Shown here piece after piece: positions 19,258 to 30,545 of a stretch of 64,000 bases of DNA (position 1 is the first letter of the stretch; each line of letters starts with the position of its first letter). The position numbers and the translations under genes are program-made. The stretch is taken from contig JARGXX010000026.1 of NCBI GenBank assembly GCA_030374765.1, forward strand, positions 248,001-312,000. Reading direction: 5' to 3'. The notes under the pieces are model-generated. The model did no database searches. It was not told where the DNA came from and was given only the letters and a program-made list of their open reading frames with translations. Source of the DNA: Agarophyton chilense (Eukaryota; Rhodophyta; Florideophyceae; Gracilariales; Gracilariaceae).

Positions 19258-22200
19258 ATGGACCTTGACAGAGAGCCTGAGATAAAGCGTATTCCGCGCT
19301 TCAAAGGCAATGCCGACTACTACACTTGGCGGATCTACGTAAGGGATTTGATGCACAACTTGCAATCCCTATTCGTGCTCACTGAACCCCGCCCTGAGGA
19401 TGGCACCGCACAAGCCCGAAGAAGATGGGACGATGCGGACAGGAAGGCACGATCCGCCATTGTGCAAAACCTGGGGACTCAACCAATCGTCGCCGTCTCC
19501 GAACTTTTCGAGAGAGATGAATGCTCCGCCTTGGAAGTTTGGACAAAACTTGAAACGACTTACAAGAAGGACAACATCCATTCTAAGTTGAACCTTCGCC
19601 AGAAGTTGAGCACCATCTTCTTTAAGGACGGTGAAGATATCCAGAAGCACCTTCTGGAGCTGGAAACGACCTTCCTTGAACTGGCCCGCCTTGGTGACCC
19701 ACTGACCGATCGTGAACGCACTGCCACCTTACTGCGCACACTTCCCGACTCACTGATGGCGATAACGCTTCTTGCGGATGCAAATAACATGGAATATGAC
19801 CAAGTCGTTTCACTTGTTCGCTCAGAGATGGATCGCCGCAACCATCACGCGTCGAACTTGTCAGCCCCGAAAACATCGGATACGAAGGCAGAGATCAGAC
19901 ACCCGTATCCAGCCGCTCAAAAATCCTCAGCACCTCGCAACCAGCGCCCAAGGAGAACCACCAAGGGACTAGAGTGCTGGAACTGCGGAAAAATAGGTCA
20001 CATCCGATCACAATGTTGGTCCCGCAAGATCCCTAACAAAAACAGCCTTAGGTCATCAGGCCACGGCAGACAGAACTCTAGAGGTCGGGGACATAACGGA
20101 AACGACCATAACAGGAACCAAAATCCGAATAGAAACTGGGATTCTAGCAACGGATCCCACAACAGTGGACGAAACAATTCCCACAGTAACAACAATAACG
20201 CCAACGGGGAGCATAGTCCTGCCCGAGGCTTTGTGGCCATTTCCCAAGCCAGCCACTACTTGAAAGGCTCCTCACAGACTTGGTTGGATTCTGGAGCCAC
20301 GCATGTGTTTGTCAAAGATCGACAGCTCTTCTGGGAGTACCATGCAACTACTCCACAGACTGTGCGAACATGCGATCGTTCTTCAGCAATAGTTGGCAAA
20401 GGAAAAATAAAACTACCCATAGGCAACGGCATCACACTCTCTGCCAAGCACACGCCATCGTTCGATGCTAACTTGGTTTCCCTCGACACGCTCTCACGCC
20501 ATGTTGACTTGCAACTAACTTGTCATAACCTTTCACTGAGCTTCGACCTCAACGATCGAAAAACAGGAGAGACGTTGTATCGTTCTACTCCGAGGGACGG
20601 ACTTTACCCCTTACCCAATCCTGTGCCCCCACCTCGAGCACAAGGAACTCTGCCATTGCCGGGTAACACGGCAAAGGACTGGCACGAAAAGTTGGGACAT
20701 CCAGGACGGGAAAGGCTTCTCTCTTGCGTGAAGCAATGCCAAGGAATTCCCCACTTAACCGAAACAGACGTCAACAACATCTACTGCTCACCATGCATCG
20801 AAGCTGGAAGCAAGCGAGCGCCACTAAGACACTCCACATCAGTGGCAACTCGTCCTCTAGAACTCACCCACACGGAACTCACAGGACCGATAAACCCTCC
20901 ATCATTTCAGGGTTCCAGATATATGCAGGTGCTGATCGACGACAACACACGATCAAGTTCTGTCTACTTCCTAAGTGAAAAGACACAGTTCTTCCAGTCC
21001 GTACGTTGGTACAAGGCTCGCGCGGAAAACGAAGCGCCTCCAAATAGAATGTACCGCGTTCGCCTTGACGGGGCGGGTGAGAACAGGTCCGATGAGTTCA
21101 TAACATACGCGTTAGAAAACGGTATGGTACTTGAGTACACACCAGCTCACGCCCATCAATCCAATGGTGTAGCTGAAAAACTCATACAGGACTTATGGAA
21201 AATGGCAAGAACTTTTCTCTATGAGTCACAGCTTCCACACCAACTATGGGAAGAAGCAATATCACACGCAAACTACCTGCGCAACCGCTTGCCGAACTCA
21301 AGGATCAATATGAAGATCCCACTTACGCTATGGTTTGGAAAGAAGCCTGACTTCTCGAACATCCTGAAGTTCGGACAAAAAGAACACGCATTTATCTACA
21401 GGTCCGATACAGTAGCGAACAAGAAACTTCTACCTCGCGCTGTATTAGGTCACTTCGTGGGAATGCATAGCCCACGTACATTACTCCGAATCTTCGTACC
21501 CTCGCTGGCTAAAGTGATAAAGTGCCGCGAGCGGGACTTTACGGCGACGAAGGAACAGCTTCCATCGATCAATGAGCTCATCGACTTCTCATCTCTTCGC
21601 AGAATCGAAGCAGAACGGCAACCTCATGAAGACGATGAAGATCATATGGACGCACCCTTAGCCCATTGCTTGTTAGCACGCTCTCGAGCCCAAGATCAAG
21701 CAACTACCGACAAGACTCCCAACAACTTCGAAGAAGCGCGACGTATGCCAAACTGGGCAGAAGCTATTGATAGGGAGTACAACGCGCTTGTCGATCGCGA
21801 AACATGGATGCTTGTCGATCGCAAACCAAACATGAAACCCCTTCCATTCTTATGGACATTCATTAGCAAACATCTAAGTACTAATCCACCTGAAGTCCTA
21901 GCCAAAGCACGCTGCGTGGTACGTGGCGACAAACAAAGGCCATACCTGGACTTTGATCCAGATAATTTGTACGCGCCTGTGGCTAGACTAGAAACGATTC
22001 GGCTAGGAATTGCCAAGGCTGCAGCACAAGGACTTCTTCTCGAAACAATGGACATTAGCAACGCTTATCTGTACGGAGACTTAGAGGAACCCCTGATTAT
22101 GGAACAACCAGAGAACTCTTCCGGATCTTCTTATGTACCTGGAAAGGTGTGCTTGCTTAAGAAGTCAATCTACGGAGCACGCCAAGCAGGACAAGTGTGG

Positions 22201-23286
22201 GGATCACTTCTTCACAATGAACTACTGCGACATGGATTCAATCAGTCCAGTGCAGGCAGCCGTTTCTATCTGTATAAATCTCAAAGCGGTATGCTGAATC
22301 TAATTGTGGTAGTAGACGACATTTTGATGTTGTCGGACTCACGTTCTCTTCTGGAAGACTTCAAAGCAGAGATGCAAAAGTTGTTTCAGGTGAAACTTCT
22401 CGGGGAAGCAAAGTCCTTCATAGGACTAGATATAGAGAGGGATAGGAATGGCATCAAAGTCCGCCAAAGAAGATATGTGGAAAGAATACTAAGAGAATAT
22501 GGATTACTACATTGCAACGTAGCACGGACGCCATTGCCTTCCCCTTGCGACCTTACGAGTCGCAGTGATGATGAGAAAGGTTTAACGCCTGCGCTTCACG
22601 GTCGCTACCGAAAGATGGTAGGACATTTGATGTACTTGGCTGTGTCTTCAAGGCCAGACATCATGTTTGCAGCATCAATGCTAGCAAGACAGGTCCATGA
22701 TCCATGCATGAAGCATGTGGGACTTGCGAAGAGAGTGCTCCGGTACCTCAAGGATACAGCGGGTCTTTACTTGTTCTTGCCCGCGAGTACTGGGGCGCCA
22801 ATGGAAGCATTTTGCGATGCAGATTGGGCCGGATGTCGTGGGACAAGAAAATCTACGACTGGATTGATGATCAAGGTGAACGAAGCACCGATCATGTGGA
22901 CGACGAAGAAGCAGACACTCACGGCTCTGTCTTCCGGAGAAGCAGAATATATTGCACTTTCATACTGTGGAAAGACGCTGAAATGGCTAAGGAGACTGTT
23001 CTGGGAGTTCCGAAAGGAACGGGTTCTAAAAGAAGAACCGGAGATGTACGCGATCGCGATTTACACAGACAGTTCGACTGCCTCCTCTATAGTTACAAAC
23101 CCCAAAGTGTCGGAAAAGATCAAGCATATAGCTCTGAAATATCATCATGTGAAAGAGATGTTGAGCGAAGGGATTGTGAACGTTATGCAGATAAGGAGCA
23201 AAGCTCAGCCTGCAGGTATGATGACAAAGTCATCGAGACGAGATGATCTTGAAAAAATGCGACTACTTTGCGGTCTCAGAAACTAG
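19258..23286 (+). CDS. Copia G gag-pol polyprotein (1342 aa)
   Basis: A single open frame from the ATG at 19258 carries the copia order. A Gag region comes first (residues 1 to about 235), with the zinc knuckle CWNCGKIGHIRSQC near 239 and then a long Asn/His/Ser/Arg-rich linker. The protease WLDSGATH lies near 341. Integrase begins with WHEKLGHPGRERL near 477 and the zinc-binding CSPC, continuing through VRLDGAGENRSDEF and SNGVAEKL. Reverse transcriptase has DISNAYLYGD near 931 and VVVDDILML near 1018. RNase H has CDADWAGCRGTRKSTTG near 1185 and SGEAEYIAL. The length is normal for a copia polyprotein. The protein would build the particle, copy the RNA and insert the DNA. Confidence 0.93.
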   Translation: MDLDREPEIKRIPRFKGNADYYTWRIYVRDLMHNLQSLFVLTEPRPEDGTAQARRRWDDADRKARSAIVQNLGTQPIVAVSELFERDECSALEVWTKLETTYKKDNIHSKLNLRQKLSTIFFKDGEDIQKHLLELETTFLELARLGDPLTDRERTATLLRTLPDSLMAITLLADANNMEYDQVVSLVRSEMDRRNHHASNLSAPKTSDTKAEIRHPYPAAQKSSAPRNQRPRRTTKGLECWNCGKIGHIRSQCWSRKIPNKNSLRSSGHGRQNSRGRGHNGNDHNRNQNPNRNWDSSNGSHNSGRNNSHSNNNNANGEHSPARGFVAISQASHYLKGSSQTWLDSGATHVFVKDRQLFWEYHATTPQTVRTCDRSSAIVGKGKIKLPIGNGITLSAKHTPSFDANLVSLDTLSRHVDLQLTCHNLSLSFDLNDRKTGETLYRSTPRDGLYPLPNPVPPPRAQGTLPLPGNTAKDWHEKLGHPGRERLLSCVKQCQGIPHLTETDVNNIYCSPCIEAGSKRAPLRHSTSVATRPLELTHTELTGPINPPSFQGSRYMQVLIDDNTRSSSVYFLSEKTQFFQSVRWYKARAENEAPPNRMYRVRLDGAGENRSDEFITYALENGMVLEYTPAHAHQSNGVAEKLIQDLWKMARTFLYESQLPHQLWEEAISHANYLRNRLPNSRINMKIPLTLWFGKKPDFSNILKFGQKEHAFIYRSDTVANKKLLPRAVLGHFVGMHSPRTLLRIFVPSLAKVIKCRERDFTATKEQLPSINELIDFSSLRRIEAERQPHEDDEDHMDAPLAHCLLARSRAQDQATTDKTPNNFEEARRMPNWAEAIDREYNALVDRETWMLVDRKPNMKPLPFLWTFISKHLSTNPPEVLAKARCVVRGDKQRPYLDFDPDNLYAPVARLETIRLGIAKAAAQGLLLETMDISNAYLYGDLEEPLIMEQPENSSGSSYVPGKVCLLKKSIYGARQAGQVWGSLLHNELLRHGFNQSSAGSRFYLYKSQSGMLNLIVVVDDILMLSDSRSLLEDFKAEMQKLFQVKLLGEAKSFIGLDIERDRNGIKVRQRRYVERILREYGLLHCNVARTPLPSPCDLTSRSDDEKGLTPALHGRYRKMVGHLMYLAVSSRPDIMFAASMLARQVHDPCMKHVGLAKRVLRYLKDTAGLYLFLPASTGAPMEAFCDADWAGCRGTRKSTTGLMIKVNEAPIMWTTKKQTLTALSSGEAEYIALSYCGKTLKWLRRLFWEFRKERVLKEEPEMYAIAIYTDSSTASSIVTNPKVSEKIKHIALKYHHVKEMLSEGIVNVMQIRSKAQPAGMMTKSSRRDDLEKMRLLCGLRN

Positions 23287-23543
23287 GAACAAAAAAATTT
23301 TACTAACCCTTGCGTCTTTCTTGTTTTGAATGTCTTGGTTTTCTTCTAATGTTTGCAGGAGTTGAAGTGTTCAAGTGTGATCTACTGTGGTAGAAAGAGT
23401 GCTATACCTTTTCCTTAGCTTAAGAGTTTTCTCCCACAGGGTTTTTATCGTAGCAAAAGGTTTTTAACGGTAGTCACTACGTTCAAGTTCTTAGATTAGC
23501 TCATACGCAAGACATTGCTTGATAGCATGTTTGCGAGAGACGG
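23287..23543 (+). other. 3' untranslated part of copia G
   Basis: About 257 bp of T-rich sequence between the gag-pol stop and the 3' LTR. The purine-rich GCGAGAGACGG just before 23544 is the likely polypurine tract. Confidence 0.6.
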
Positions 23544-23683
23544 TGATAGCGGTAATTACAGTAGTTGAGTGCGGTGCACAGTGGCCACCCACTGAGCACC
23601 GCACACACAATAAAGCCGCGGCCGGCGGTTTGCACTGCCCGACTCGTCTCGAGTCACGCTGGCTTTCCTCTGCGATCCTTTCA
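23544..23683 (+). repeat. 3' LTR of copia G
   Basis: The 140-bp partner of 18211-18350, followed by the target duplication ACGGC (23684-23688) and then by the rest of the LTR of element F. Confidence 0.9.
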
Positions 23684-23688
23684 ACGGC

Positions 23689-23988
23689 CGCGTCTATAGT
23701 AGTATAAGAGGCCCTCCTCCTCCCCGGTGACTAGCACCAAAAGAGGCAAGAGGAAGAAAGGAATAAACGTACCGTTTATTCTTATCACCTGCGCGTGCGG
23801 CGCAGTAGCCTCGACCAAAACACTAATAACCCCGTCCGGCTCCCACCTTAGTCTACAGCTCGCCGCTACCGCTCGCGCTCGCCGCCGCTCGCAGGCGTTT
23901 CTACGTGTACCCCTTCATCTGCGCACTGCTTCGAAGAAGCTCGATTTTCCTTTGCGCGCATGACCCTTTATCTGGGAACAGAGCAACA
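23689..23988 (+). repeat. 5' LTR of copia F, right part
   Basis: Aligns with the last 300 bp of the 3' LTR (30246-30545); with 18076-18210 it totals 435 bp, exactly the length of the 3' copy. It ends AGCAACA, after which the internal region of F begins. Confidence 0.85.
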
Positions 23989-24920
23989 ATCCGGATTTCA
24001 TGAACTCGGATATTGAGAATCATGATTTCTGGTACCCGCGCTCAACAAGAGCAAGTTCATGAGCGTCCATTTCGCCGGGCCAAAACTTTCAGCCGTCTTT
24101 CGGTCAGGCTCACGTACATCGTCAAGTAGAAATCTAGACGCTCCAAGATTATCCAGCCGACTCCACATTGGCCCAAGAAGAAGTGGCCGACTCCATTCGC
24201 AACAAAGTCACGAATGCTAACTCTTTCCTTGAAGAAGAATACTTGGCCTCTCCAACTTACGGGATGGCTTTGTTGAGAGATATTGCAACTTTTTATGGAT
24301 GTCTGGCGGTGCTTGCTCTGAAAACCGTGAAAGATGAGTTTTTCGCTACATCCCCGTTCCCCGTTTAGGCAATTTCGCTGGATCCTAACCGCTGTTTACG
24401 AGGTACCCACAAAAGATCTCAATGACCTGATGCTGATCATTGTGCCCCTAAGGCAGGCGCCACTTCCGCAAATTGCAGAAACGCTGCAAAGCGTAAGCAA
24501 AAGGGTCATAAAACCCACTGTACAAGCCACCGGACCAGCTCGATCCAAAAGAGCAGAAAGGTGAATTGCGCCTGAGCATGGTAGACGGTCATAATAACAA
24601 AAAGATCCTCAACTGCAACCAAAAGCCAATCGTCTGCCGAACTCAATCCGAGAAGGAAAAAGTCTAACCGGGCAATCTTCTCAGGAATCGGCAAGGACTC
24701 TTCAGGAAATCTACGTGTCATTCAAGGGAAAGAAGTTCAATAGTGATGCTATGCAGTCCATTGAAGAAACCATTTTGAATTACAACATTCTTGATTTTCA
24801 ACTTGGCCTTATTGACGAAATGAAGTCCAAGTTCTTTGTTTGCATCTTTGAAGACGCCGCCAAGTCTCTCTTCATCGCAAACTTTCGAGAATACATGAGT
24901 TACTGTCGTACAATCACCTC

Positions 24921-25504
24921 TGGTGTATGCTACTGTCTTGTCTCGGGAGCGTGGGGACGCTCAACCGTAGGGAGCGTGGTGACGCTCAACCTTAGAAGGT
25001 ATACGTAATAAATCTCGATGGTAACAGGGCACCGTGAAAACCCGCAGGGGCAAACGGCGGGGCAACTAGCCTATACCGTGTAGGTGAACAATGGTAAGCG
25101 TCGACGCGCGGGAAAGCCTGTGAGGTAGTTGAGAAACAATGAACCAAAAGGTATATTCGGGACCCAAGGGGTGCCTGTCTTTATCAGATTAGGATGGGGG
25201 GGAGGTGCAGTTTCCTATATGCAGTGGACTGCACTCTCCAGATCACCCGGGAGGTGCCGGCAAGGCAAGGTCTCTGACCTAGTGTCAGAGACCTGGCCAG
25301 CACTGGCTACAGTGCCAGGTCGCCACTCCACTACTGTACTAAAATACATATAATCACAATTACAATTCCTAACAATTACTCAACCAGAAGGTACATGTCA
25401 ACACTACACGTGGCTGACAACACCTAGATGGTAGCTCGCCCGGAGCTGCATGGCCGATGATCCCTCGCATCCATCACCTACAAGGTCAGTGTAGCATATC
25501 GACA
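24921..25504 (+). repeat. Solo LTR (family H) in the gag part of copia F
   Basis: 584 bp beginning TGGTGTATGCTACTGTC and ending CAGTGTAGCATATCGACA; the two ends form an imperfect inverted repeat. It is flanked by the perfect 5-bp duplication ACCTC (24916-24920, 25505-25509). It interrupts the gag-like frame of F. No second copy lies in the window, so orientation is uncertain. Confidence 0.7.
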
Positions 25505-28500
25505 ACCTCAAAGGTCAAACCTTCAGCCACTATACGACAGTTACGCCCACATGGAACTAATCATGCGAACGGAGTTCGAGTCAGACGCACGTCGACTTCA
25601 AGTGTATATGACGCCCCGAGGGCTTCGAATTGAAGCTGCTTTATCTGATAACGAAGACGTATCGAACAATTCAGACGCTCTAAATTTCTTAGTGAAGAGA
25701 ATTAACCATCTTGCTCCGCAGTTTCCTGAAGGTTTCCGCTCAGAGGACCACAAGATTCAGTTCCTGCGCGTCGCCGTGATCGGAAAGGAATGGTCCACAA
25801 AGCCCATTTCGCAGATAATGACGATGAAGTTCTCGTACAATTGATTCGTATCTGCACTCCGTGAAGCCTTACAATATTCGGGAAAAATCCGTCTGCACAA
25901 GCTTTTGTCATCTGCTACGATAGGAACGTCACCTCCGCCCATTATGTATCAACGATATGGTCGTCCGCCGCGTTTCGTCTCCAAGTTTGGTCCAAAGCCC
26001 CCTCGTTACGCACCAACAAACAGGGGGAGTGAACCAGCTCGCAAGAACCCATTAGATAGGAATGGGAATAGGGCGAAATGTCACTTATGTGGTTCGTATA
26101 CTCATCTTCAGCGGGAACTATCGGAATTGTGGAAGACAGAGACACGCAGCCGCCTCGCATCTGAAGAGAGCACTGTTCACATTGTAAGTGACTTGGTCAA
26201 CGACTTGGGAAGTATTGGTAACCAAGAACAATAAGTGGATGATGAAGTCACTATGGAAACACAGGAACCTAAGGGTAACAGTGGTGAAGGCTTTAAAAAA
26301 ATGTTACACTTGTTCGACAAACTCACTTACATTACTCTTGAAGATAGTATTGAATCCAACTCCGATGCTGGAAATGCCTTCGATCTTTTACAGGAAAAGG
26401 ACGAGGGAGCCCTGGTATACCACAAAGCTGGAGGAATGGTACACGTCAGTCGAGAGAAGGAGCCCTATTTTCAGTAAAGCGTCGACGTTTCCCTTCATGC
26501 GATCATCGCCTCAAATACGGGCAGTCCTCTCACCGGAATGCCATTCCCCGGCAAAGAATGAAATTGAAGAAGACAGTTGACTTTGGCACTGCAGAAATAA
26601 GAAGAATGGAAAGAAGTCACAAGAAGGATAAGCTCACTAGAAGATCTGGATTTTGCGTGGACACTGGAGCTCCGTCTTCAGATATTGGACTCAAGGAATT
26701 AAGAAGATTGGCAACGCAGTATGAAAAAAGCCTCTTAAGGCTCAAGAAGTCAGTCAAGCAGTTCCGTTTTGCTGATGTTTCCTTCGCTTCACTTGGATGT
26801 GTGGAAATACCTTTGGCAGCGCCATCAGGAAGACCGCCAATATGGGTGGCCTTCGATGTCGTTGCTGTGGATTTGCCAGCCTTGCTCGGCTTGGAAATTC
26901 TCGACCCACATGCTCTCCTTCCAGACAATTTCTCAAATAGTCTGAGGAAAAGAATTCTTCTTGAAGAAAACCATACCGAACATGAAGCAGGTAAAGGGAA
27001 CACCGTCGTCGATGGATGGTCAGTACCTTTAGAGAGGTACCATGGACACATCTATGCTCGTTTGGGGTTCTCTACTTGGACAATCTCCACCAGACCGCAG
27101 CTAGTAAAGCTTCACCGTCAGTTTGTACAACCTTCTGCGCACAAGCTTTATAACCTTCTGAAGCGAGCAAGACCTGAAGATGCCACCCCAGAGACACTCA
27201 GTACTCTCGAGGACCTGGCCAAAAGATGTGATCCATGTCAGCGGATTCAGAATGCACGGACACGCTTTCGTGTATCCTTTGGTGCAAAGAACGTTCGATT
27301 CAACGAGCGACTCCTCATTGATATCTTGTACTTGGATGGAAAGCCCTTAATTCATATTGTAGATGAAGGAACCCGTTTCAGTGCTGCTCGATTCTTCAGT
27401 AATGTCTCAACAATCGTCTTATGGTAGACAATACTCGCTCGCTAGGCAACGATTTACACTGGATTGTCAAGAAAGATCCTCGTTGATCAAGTATCACAGT
27501 TTGGGGACAGTTTCATCAGTCTGGGTGCAGCAACCAAAGTGGATATTCAGAAAACAGCCATTGAATCTCACAACAGCCTGGGACTAAGAAAAAGGTATCA
27601 TCAACCTCTTCGGAATACTTTCCGAAAGCCGAAGCTGGCATTTGGGAATGTCGATCGGCAGTTTTTGCTCAACTTCGCCGTGAAAGCCCTGAACGATACA
27701 CTCGGAACAGACGGACTTGTACCTTCCGCACTCGTATTTGGAGAATACCCATCTACCTTCACAGCATTGGAAAGGAGATCCCAACGGGACACGTTAGAGT
27801 CTCCTGCAGAGGTTGCAATTTTGGCGAGAAAGGAAATGGAGAAGGAAATGGTTCGCGTCAGGGTTCAACGAGGACTTCACCATGCTGTCCGAAGGAGTGC
27901 GGATGTGATATTCGAAGTTGAAGATCTGGTTCTAGTTTGGAGGGAAAAGGTTGTTGAGAACAAGAAAGGAGAATGGAAGGGACCGTACCGCGTTAATGGT
28001 ACGGATAGGAAGAAAATACTAGTCTTCATTAAGGAAACTGAAGAAAGCCTCCCTCGTCCCTTCAATATCTCCCAAGTCAAGAGGTACATACCTCCGGAAG
28101 AATCGAGTCGCGCTTTCTTCGCTGACTTGAGGAAAGCTTTTTCAGACTTCTCATCTCCCCGAGAGAATGACATCTACCTCACCGAAATCCTGTCGCCTAG
28201 AGACCCTCGTTCAAGCTCTATGGAGATGTCTAGGGCTAAGAAAGATGACATTTCAAATCTAATGAAGATAGGAACTTTCAAAGTAGTGCTGAAAGAAGAC
28301 GTTCCTGCTGATGCTAACATATTACCTGGCCCCTTTGTTCTGACCATCAAGTCAACTGAAGATGGTCAGACGTGGTTCAAGGCCCGAAATGTTATCGGAT
28401 GTCACAGGGATAGGGTGAAAAAATTCATGGTACACTCGTCTTAAACACTACAACCATCCTCAGTATGATTGCTTATCTCGTTAGCAAGCTTATTTGGTTT

Positions 28501-30110
28501 CATCGTTTGGACAACATATGTACGTCAAGCCTATCTGCAGTCCGCCGAACCTTTGAAGAGAGAAATATTCATCAACGATCCCGTCCTGGAGTTTAAGTTG
28601 GACGCATCGCAATGCATGCAGCTACTTATACCACTGTATGGCTTTTGCGAGTCTGGAGACCTTTGGCACGCAACCTTAGATGCTCATCACTGGGATGAAT
28701 TAGGGATGGAACCTCTTCGCATGGATTCAGCTCTGTATACTTGGGTAATAAATGGTTTGTTAAAAGGACTTTTTGGGAGTTATGTTGATGATTTGACGAG
28801 GGCTGGAGATAAAAAAATGTAAGAATTGGAAAAGAAGACCGCATCACGGTTTGAGATGGCAGAAAATGAGAAGCCGCCTTGCGACTTTACTGGTTTTCGT
28901 TTGGACCGGGACAAGGACGGACAGCTGACTATGGACCAACATGCCTATGTTAAGACAATACGCCCCGTGGGTTTGAATGCTTCCTTCTCAGACCTTTCAT
29001 CTTTACGCATGAAGATGACTTGGCTGATGCATACTCGTCCAGACTGCTCTTTTGAAGTCCCTCAGCTCGCGCAAGTGACGAGAGCAATTGAGAAGGACCG
29101 CAAGCCCATTATTAGAAGGTGTAACAAATTGATAAAGCACGCACACGAGCATCAGCTCAAGATCATTGGTCCGCACCTTGACATAAAGTCTCTTCGAGTC
29201 GTTGGTTTTTCGGACGCTTCATTTGCAAGAAACGCGGACTTCACCTCACAACTGGGATATATTTATTTTCTCAGTGATGCTTCTGGTTCATCTGTCCCTA
29301 TAGTTTTTAAGTCCTACAAAGCCCGCAGAGTAACTCGGTCTGTATTGGCCGCTGAAGTAATTAGCTTTTGTGACATGTTCGATGTCTGATATACTCTTGC
29401 GGAGGACATAACGCGCATTGTCCAAGGCGAACATGTGTTTTTTCAGTTATACACGGACAGCAAGTCCTTGATCGATGTTATATCGAAGGGAAGTCGCACA
29501 TTCTGAGAAGCTGCTGCTGTTGGACATTGCTGCTGCGCAGGAAGGTTTTGCGAAACGGGAGATAAGTGATATTCGATTCTTCAGGAGTGATGCCAATATA
29601 GCTGATGGATTAACGAAGAAGATGAGGCAAAAGGCTTTAATTGATGTAATACGCAGTGGGATTCTTCTGGTGAAGCCAGAAAAATGGAGAAAACGAAACA
29701 TATTTATATATCTATTCTTTACTACGCTTCTTTCCAGTTCTCTTCTTCGGGTTGAGTTTCACGTCAACTATCTGACGAATTTCTTCAATGCAAATCTTCT
29801 TGGAATTGTCACCACCAAGCTAAGGAAGATGGGAAGGAGATTTGAGTCGTGGACGGAAGAAGAAGTATTGATATGGGGATCAAGGAGAAGAAATAATGCG
29901 AATAAGGGAACAAGAGAAGGCGTTGAAAGAAAAATGGGGGGTACTCCGGGTGCTGCTGGCGAGTACAAGGGCGTATATATACACAATTGAGGGCATAACA
30001 GCAACACAACTGGAAGGATCTGGAGGTGTCTGCAGGGAAATTGTACACCGAAACAAATAGCTATACTTTCCCTTAATTAGACACAGCATTGATCAGACGA
30101 ACAGGTGGAC

Positions 30111-30545
30111 TGTCAAGACAATTGCAGTAATAAGGGGCGAACTGAACATGGTGCACTCCAGTGTAGGATTGTGTTATCCTCATTCCCGCCTCCAGCGCAC
30201 GATATTCGCCTGCCTCAGTTGCTGGAGGGCAACTGAGGTCAAGGTCCCGTCTAAAGTAGTATAAGAGGCCCTCCTCATCCCCGGTGACTAGCATCGAAAG
30301 AGGAAAGAAATAGAAAGGAGTAAACGTACCGTTTGTTCTTTTCACCTGCGCGTGCGGCGCAGTGGCCTCGACCAAAACACTAGTGACCCCGTCCGGCTCC
30401 CACCTTAGTCTACTGCTCGCCGCTACCGCTCGCGCCCGCCGCCACCCGCAGGCACTTCTACGTGTACCCCTTCATCCACACGCTCTCTCGGGGAAGCTCG
30501 GTCTTCCTTCGCTCCCGCGACCTTTTATCTGGGAACACAGCAACA
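30111..30545 (+). repeat. 3' LTR of copia F
   Basis: 435 bp, the same start and end as the split 5' LTR but clearly diverged from it, in keeping with an old insertion. The flanking bases (ATATA at the 5' side, GTATC here) no longer form a clear target duplication. Confidence 0.85.

Larger units (their letters stand above)
18211..23683 (+). mobile_element. Ty1/copia element G, looks whole
   Basis: A 5.5-kb element with unusually short 140-bp LTRs (18211-18350 and 23544-23683, TGATAGCGG...ATCCTTTCA) and a perfect target duplication ACGGC (18206-18210, 23684-23688). The primer binding site begins at once after the 5' LTR (TGGTAGCA, 18351). A leader of about 900 bp is followed by one long gag-pol frame. 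The LTRs differ at about six positions in 140, so it is not among the very youngest, yet the frame is open throughout. It sits inside the 5' LTR of fossil F, which dates it after F. Confidence 0.92.
18076..30545 (+). mobile_element. Ty1/copia fossil F (GalEa/PyRE-like) hosting two later insertions
   Basis: Two 435-bp LTRs bound this element. The 5' one is split into 18076-18210 and 23689-23988 by copia element G; the 3' one is 30111-30545. Both begin TGTCAAGACAA and end AGCAACA. The internal part (23989-30110) holds gag-like sequence, a protease region (VDTGAPSSDIG near 26655), integrase (about 27090-27860), RT (about 28190-28830; LYGFCESGD, YVDDL) and RNase H up to ADGLTKK near 29605. A solo LTR (24921-25504) lies in the gag part. 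The element is broken in many places. Motif style (LHRQF.QPSAHKLYNLL, DILYLDGKPLIHIVDE, GCHRD) recalls the GalEa group known from red algae and crustaceans; that placement is tentative. Confidence 0.75.
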
